Assembly: GCA_002403785.1 (NCBI GenBank) | Contig: DHIM01000289.1 | Location: forward strand, 405 to 8,676 | From: Clostridium sp. UBA4746 | GTDB taxonomy: Bacteria; Bacillota; Clostridia; Clostridiales; Clostridiaceae | Direction: 5' to 3' | Length of the DNA: 8,272 bases | Shown: positions 5,797 to 8,272 of the stretch, one piece after another | Layout: the number at the start of each line of letters is the position of its first letter | Numbering within the stretch: the first letter of the stretch is position 1 | Notes under the pieces: generated by a model | The model's database searches: none | Seen by the model: only the letters and a program-made list of their open reading frames with translations | What the model was told of the DNA's origin: nothing | Program-made: the position numbers and the translations under genes

Positions 5797-7296
5797 CTAG
5801 ATACCTACAGCATACTTCATTATGTTCTCTTGTGTTAGTTCGCCTCGGTTTAACTTTCCTGTTATCTCTCCTTCATGCATTACTATTACTCTATCACTTA
5901 TTCCAATTACCTCTGCCATATCTGAAGAAATTAAGATTATAGCTTTTCCCATGCTCTTTAGCTCATTTAGCACATCATAAATTTCTTTTTTTGCTCCTAC
6001 ATCTATACCCTTTGTAGGTTCATCTATAATTAAAACCTTTGGTGATAACATAAGCCACTTTGATAAAATTACCTTTTGTTGATTCCCTCCACTCAAGTAT
6101 TTAATTAGTTGTTCTTGACTAGGTGTCTTTATTGAAATCTTTTTTATATACTCTTTAACCTCTATTTTTTCACTTTTTTTGTTTATTCTCATATATCCAT
6201 TTTCATAAGTTTTTAAATTAGAGAGAGTCATATTTTCTCTTACTGATAAATTTAGAATTAACCCTTCTTTTTTTCTATCTTCTGAGACATAACAAACTCC
6301 GAAATTAATTGCATCTTTTGGAGAATGTATATTTACTTTTTCTCCGTCTACATATATTTCTCCACACTCTTTCTTGTAATCACCTATAATAGTTTTTGCT
6401 AATTCAGTTCTACCAGCCCCCATCAGTCCAGCAAAACCCAGAATTTCTCCTCCTTTAACTTCAAAACTAACTTTCTTAACTCTATTTCCAAATGAAACAT
6501 CTACAACTTTTAATAAAGTCTTTGTTTTTTCAACCTCTTTATATGGAAATTGTTCTTCAAGTTTTCTTCCTACCATCATTGTTATAAGTTCATCTTCTGT
6601 CACATCTTTAGTTTTAACATCTCCAACATGCTTCCCATCCCTCAAAACTGTTATTGAATCACAAATTTGAAAAATTTCATCCATCCTATGAGATATATAT
6701 ATAATAGCTATTCCCTGCTGCTTTAATTTTTTTATCACTTCAAACAACTTCTTAGTTTCCACATCAGTAAGAGCCGTTGTTGGTTCATCCATAATGATGA
6801 TACTTGAGTTTTTCGTTAGTGATTTGACAATTTCAATCATTTGCATATCACCTATGCTTATATCCTTTGCTAAAGTATCGGGATCTAAATTGCAACCTAT
6901 TTGCTTTAGAAAAGCAATACTTCTTTCTTTAGCCCAAGCTTTGTTTAATCTTCTAGTACCTTTATTAAATTTTTCATTTCCTAAAAATATATTATCTGAT
7001 ACTGATAAATTATGGAGGATACTAAGTTCTTGGTGAATAATTGAAATTCCTAAGTTTTCAGCTTGCTTTATTCCATGTATATCCACTTCAGTTCCATCAA
7101 TAAATATCTGTCCAGAATCTTTACTATAAACACCGCTTAATATATTCATTAGTGTTGATTTTCCAGCCCCATTTTCACCAAGTAGCGCTAAAACCTCTCC
7201 ACAATGAACCTTTATATCAATATTTTGAAGTGCTTTTACTCCTGGAAAAGATTTTGATATATTATTCATAACCAATAAAGGCTTCTTGTTATTCAT
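5797..7296 (-). CDS. rbsA: Ribose ABC transporter ATP-binding protein (two ATPase domains)
   Basis: This cytoplasmic ATPase powers ribose import through RbsC. The 499 residues carry two fused nucleotide-binding domains, as is normal for RbsA and MglA. The first has Walker A GENGAGKST (40-48), Q-loop Gln89, signature ISIGDMQ (146-152), Walker B IIIMDEP (166-172) and switch His203. The second has a degenerate Walker A, GLMGAGRTE (290-298), where Arg replaces the usual Lys; a signature LSGGNQQK (401-408); and Walker B LIIDEP (422-427). It lacks a switch His (SSDM), so only the first site is likely to hydrolyse ATP efficiently, as is common in this family. AGGAGG lies 7 bases before ATG 7296. The gene follows the mutarotase by 67 bases. 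Confidence 0.95.
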   Translation of the reverse strand: MNNKKPLLVMNNISKSFPGVKALQNIDIKVHCGEVLALLGENGAGKSTLMNILSGVYSKDSGQIFIDGTEVDIHGIKQAENLGISIIHQELSILHNLSVSDNIFLGNEKFNKGTRRLNKAWAKERSIAFLKQIGCNLDPDTLAKDISIGDMQMIEIVKSLTKNSSIIIMDEPTTALTDVETKKLFEVIKKLKQQGIAIIYISHRMDEIFQICDSITVLRDGKHVGDVKTKDVTEDELITMMVGRKLEEQFPYKEVEKTKTLLKVVDVSFGNRVKKVSFEVKGGEILGFAGLMGAGRTELAKTIIGDYKKECGEIYVDGEKVNIHSPKDAINFGVCYVSEDRKKEGLILNLSVRENMTLSNLKTYENGYMRINKKSEKIEVKEYIKKISIKTPSQEQLIKYLSGGNQQKVILSKWLMLSPKVLIIDEPTKGIDVGAKKEIYDVLNELKSMGKAIILISSDMAEVIGISDRVIVMHEGEITGKLNRGELTQENIMKYAVGI

Positions 7297-7363
7297 ATCC
7301 TTCCCTCCTAACTTTGCTTATAATTTTTTTAAATACATTATAGTATGTTTTGCCTTTATATTC

Positions 7364-7795
7364 TTATTTGATAACACCCTTTTTAATTATGATGCAACCA
7401 TAAAGTTGTCTTTCTGTAGTAGCAACAATAGCATATGCATTTCTTGCTTTCTCATAGAAGGCTTCTCTTTCTACATATTTAATGGCTTTCTCACCTCTAT
7501 TTTCATATTTACATATCACCTTCTTAATATCATTTTGTACCTCAGGGATAGTAGTATCTCCTTCAATTACCTTCATTAATGATACAGGACAATCTACATA
7601 TATATCTAATGGAAAAAGCTGAAGAATTGAATCGATTACATCAACTGCACCATGACCATCGCATCTTACTAACCTTCTGGCATTACTTGCAGCAGGATAA
7701 TTAGAATCACCAATTACTAAGTCATCACCGTGTCCCATCTCATGAAGTATTTTTAAAAGCACTGGCGAAATTAAATCTGGTATACCTTTTAACAT
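7364..7795 (-). CDS. fucU: FucU/RbsD-family sugar mutarotase (FucU type)
   Basis: This cytoplasmic mutarotase interconverts anomers of an imported sugar. In this operon the likely role is to speed ribose pyranose/furanose or alpha/beta exchange for RbsK. The 143 residues resemble E. coli FucU (L-fucose mutarotase) more than RbsD: MLKGIPDLISPVLLKILHEM, then GHGDDLVIGDSNYPA with His22, Asp24 and Asp30; later IEGD, AFYEKARNAYAIV, and ERQLYGCIIIKKG at the end. ATG 7795 is chosen because GGGAG lies 8 bases before it. A TTG five codons earlier (7810) has no site and would overlap the ribosome binding site itself. It is the first clear gene of the ribose cluster. The ATG shares its A with the TAA stop of an upstream 72-codon frame. 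The family is firm; substrate (ribose or fucose) cannot be told from sequence alone, although the neighbours point to ribose. Confidence 0.92.
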   Translation of the reverse strand: MLKGIPDLISPVLLKILHEMGHGDDLVIGDSNYPAASNARRLVRCDGHGAVDVIDSILQLFPLDIYVDCPVSLMKVIEGDTTIPEVQNDIKKVICKYENRGEKAIKYVEREAFYEKARNAYAIVATTERQLYGCIIIKKGVIK

Positions 7796-8013
7796 TACAA
7801 CATCTCCCAAACATTTTTTTTATAATTAGAAATTTTTATTGATTTTCTAAAACTACTCTTAATAAGTACTAGAAACAAATATGAGTGATTTTCTTTTATT
7901 TTGTACATGATATTATTAACATGTTTAATTCTTCTCCAATCCAAGCCTTTAATTCTTCTTTTAATGAAATATATAAATCGCTCTCGTGACTGTATTGCAC
8001 ATTTTTTCTTCAC
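7795..8013 (-). CDS. Doubtful 72-residue basic protein upstream of fucU
   Basis: A GTG-started frame ends in a TAA that overlaps the fucU ATG (TAATG). AAGGA lies 3 bases before the GTG, which is close. The product is very basic (many Lys and Arg, for example RRIKGLDWRRIKH), has one hydrophobic patch (YLFLVLI), and matches no family I know. Codons include two CGA, unusual in AT-rich clostridia. The translational-coupling geometry favours a real leader gene. The low-complexity, Lys-rich composition favours a chance frame in the operon leader. Confidence 0.25.
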   Translation of the reverse strand: MKKKCAIQSRERFIYFIKRRIKGLDWRRIKHVNNIMYKIKENHSYLFLVLIKSSFRKSIKISNYKKNVWEML

Positions 8014-8093
8014 ATATCCTTATAACTAAGTCTTTTCTTATTCATTTAGCTTTGCGTTTAAATAAATTACCTCAGCCATAAATATTACAATAA

Positions 8094-8117
8094 ATTTAGT
8101 ATAAATATTTACTAAAT
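8094..8117. repeat. Inverted repeat, 8-bp arms, possible operator
   Basis: ATTTAGTA (8094-8101) and TACTAAAT (8110-8117) are perfect complements separated by 8 AT-only bases. It lies between the candidate operon promoter and the first reading frame. It lacks the central CG of LacI-family (RbsR-like) operators. It may be a regulator site or an accident of AT-rich DNA. Confidence 0.25.
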
Positions 8118-8145
8118 CATTAAAATTATTATCCATAATGTTTGT

Positions 8146-8160
8146 ATGTATACGTTTTTA
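8146..8160. promoter_or_regulatory. Imperfect cre-like site (possible CcpA binding)
   Basis: ATGTATACGTTTTTA matches the catabolite-responsive element consensus WTGNAANCGNWNNCW at all but two fixed positions. It sits at the start point predicted from the promoter at 8159-8187, a location suited to catabolite repression of a sugar operon. With two mismatches it is only suggestive. Confidence 0.3.
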
Positions 8161-8187
8161 TCTATAAATAGAGATTACCATATTCAA
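8159..8187 (-). promoter_or_regulatory. Candidate promoter of the ribose cluster
   Basis: On the minus strand TTGAAT (8182-8187) and TAGATA (8159-8164) are separated by 17 bases. Each hexamer differs from consensus at two positions. A start near 8152 would give a leader of about 357 bases before fucU, containing the inverted repeat and the 72-codon frame. Other weak promoter-like pairs exist closer to fucU. Nothing else with coding potential was seen in 8014-8272, which is very AT-rich with several TAAATATT-like stretches. Confidence 0.35.
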
Positions 8188-8272
8188 AAACATAATGCAA
8201 TGCATTTGTTATAAATATTTTGTTATTTTCACTAAATATTTTTATGAATTGTCTAATTATATTAGTATATAT

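Noticed and set aside
6794..7036. Plus-strand open frame inside rbsA
   Set aside because: It is antisense to the first ATPase domain around the Walker B and signature motifs; no independent coding evidence.
7286..7579. Plus-strand hydrophobic frame across the fucU-rbsA junction
   Set aside because: It is mostly antisense to FucU C-terminal conserved residues; hydrophobicity arises from T-rich DNA, and no ribosome binding site was seen.

Overview
The window is strongly AT-rich. It has AGGAGG-type ribosome binding sites, compact minus-strand gene strings, a canonical sigma-A promoter and protein sequences typical of low-GC Firmicutes. A Clostridium or close relative is the most likely source; this is inferred from composition and protein resemblance, not from a database search. 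Every confident gene lies on the minus strand, so transcription runs from high to low coordinates.

Right half (about 8190 down to 2700): a ribose uptake and phosphorylation cluster in the order fucU/rbsD-type mutarotase, rbsA, rbsC, rbsB, rbsK. RbsB is the ribose-binding lipoprotein, RbsC the permease, RbsA the double ATPase and RbsK ribokinase. The mutarotase interconverts sugar anomers; by sequence it is of the FucU type rather than the classical RbsD type. The first four genes are spaced 50 to 70 bases apart. rbsK is set off by 168 bases that hold a 15-bp hairpin and a 14-codon reading frame whose stop overlaps the rbsK start. No regulator gene is visible. Upstream of the mutarotase there is a possible promoter, an imperfect cre-like site, an inverted repeat and a doubtful 72-codon reading frame.

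Middle (about 2743 to 2000): a complete TPP (thiamine pyrophosphate) riboswitch with a near-consensus promoter and an intrinsic terminator, all on the minus strand. No thiamine gene follows it. Instead there are about 280 bases with two very short reading frames, then a cell-wall gene. A short plus-strand reading frame with two hydrophobic segments overlaps the end of rbsK and may be a gene remnant.

Left part (about 2000 to 1): a secreted or membrane-anchored protein with two SH3b repeats and an L,D-transpeptidase (YkuD-like) domain, probably started at a CTG codon, and closed by a 22-bp perfect hairpin terminator. Beyond it lies a broken beta-lactamase-family (serine hydrolase) gene that keeps the YSN region but lacks the SxxK and C-terminal parts. 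The orphan riboswitch, the pseudogene and the membrane-protein fragment together suggest that the segment left of rbsK has been remodelled by deletions.

I did not find a wholly new system. The observations most worth following are the riboswitch without an obvious target, the short reading frames that precede annotated genes, and the FucU-type mutarotase in a ribose operon.
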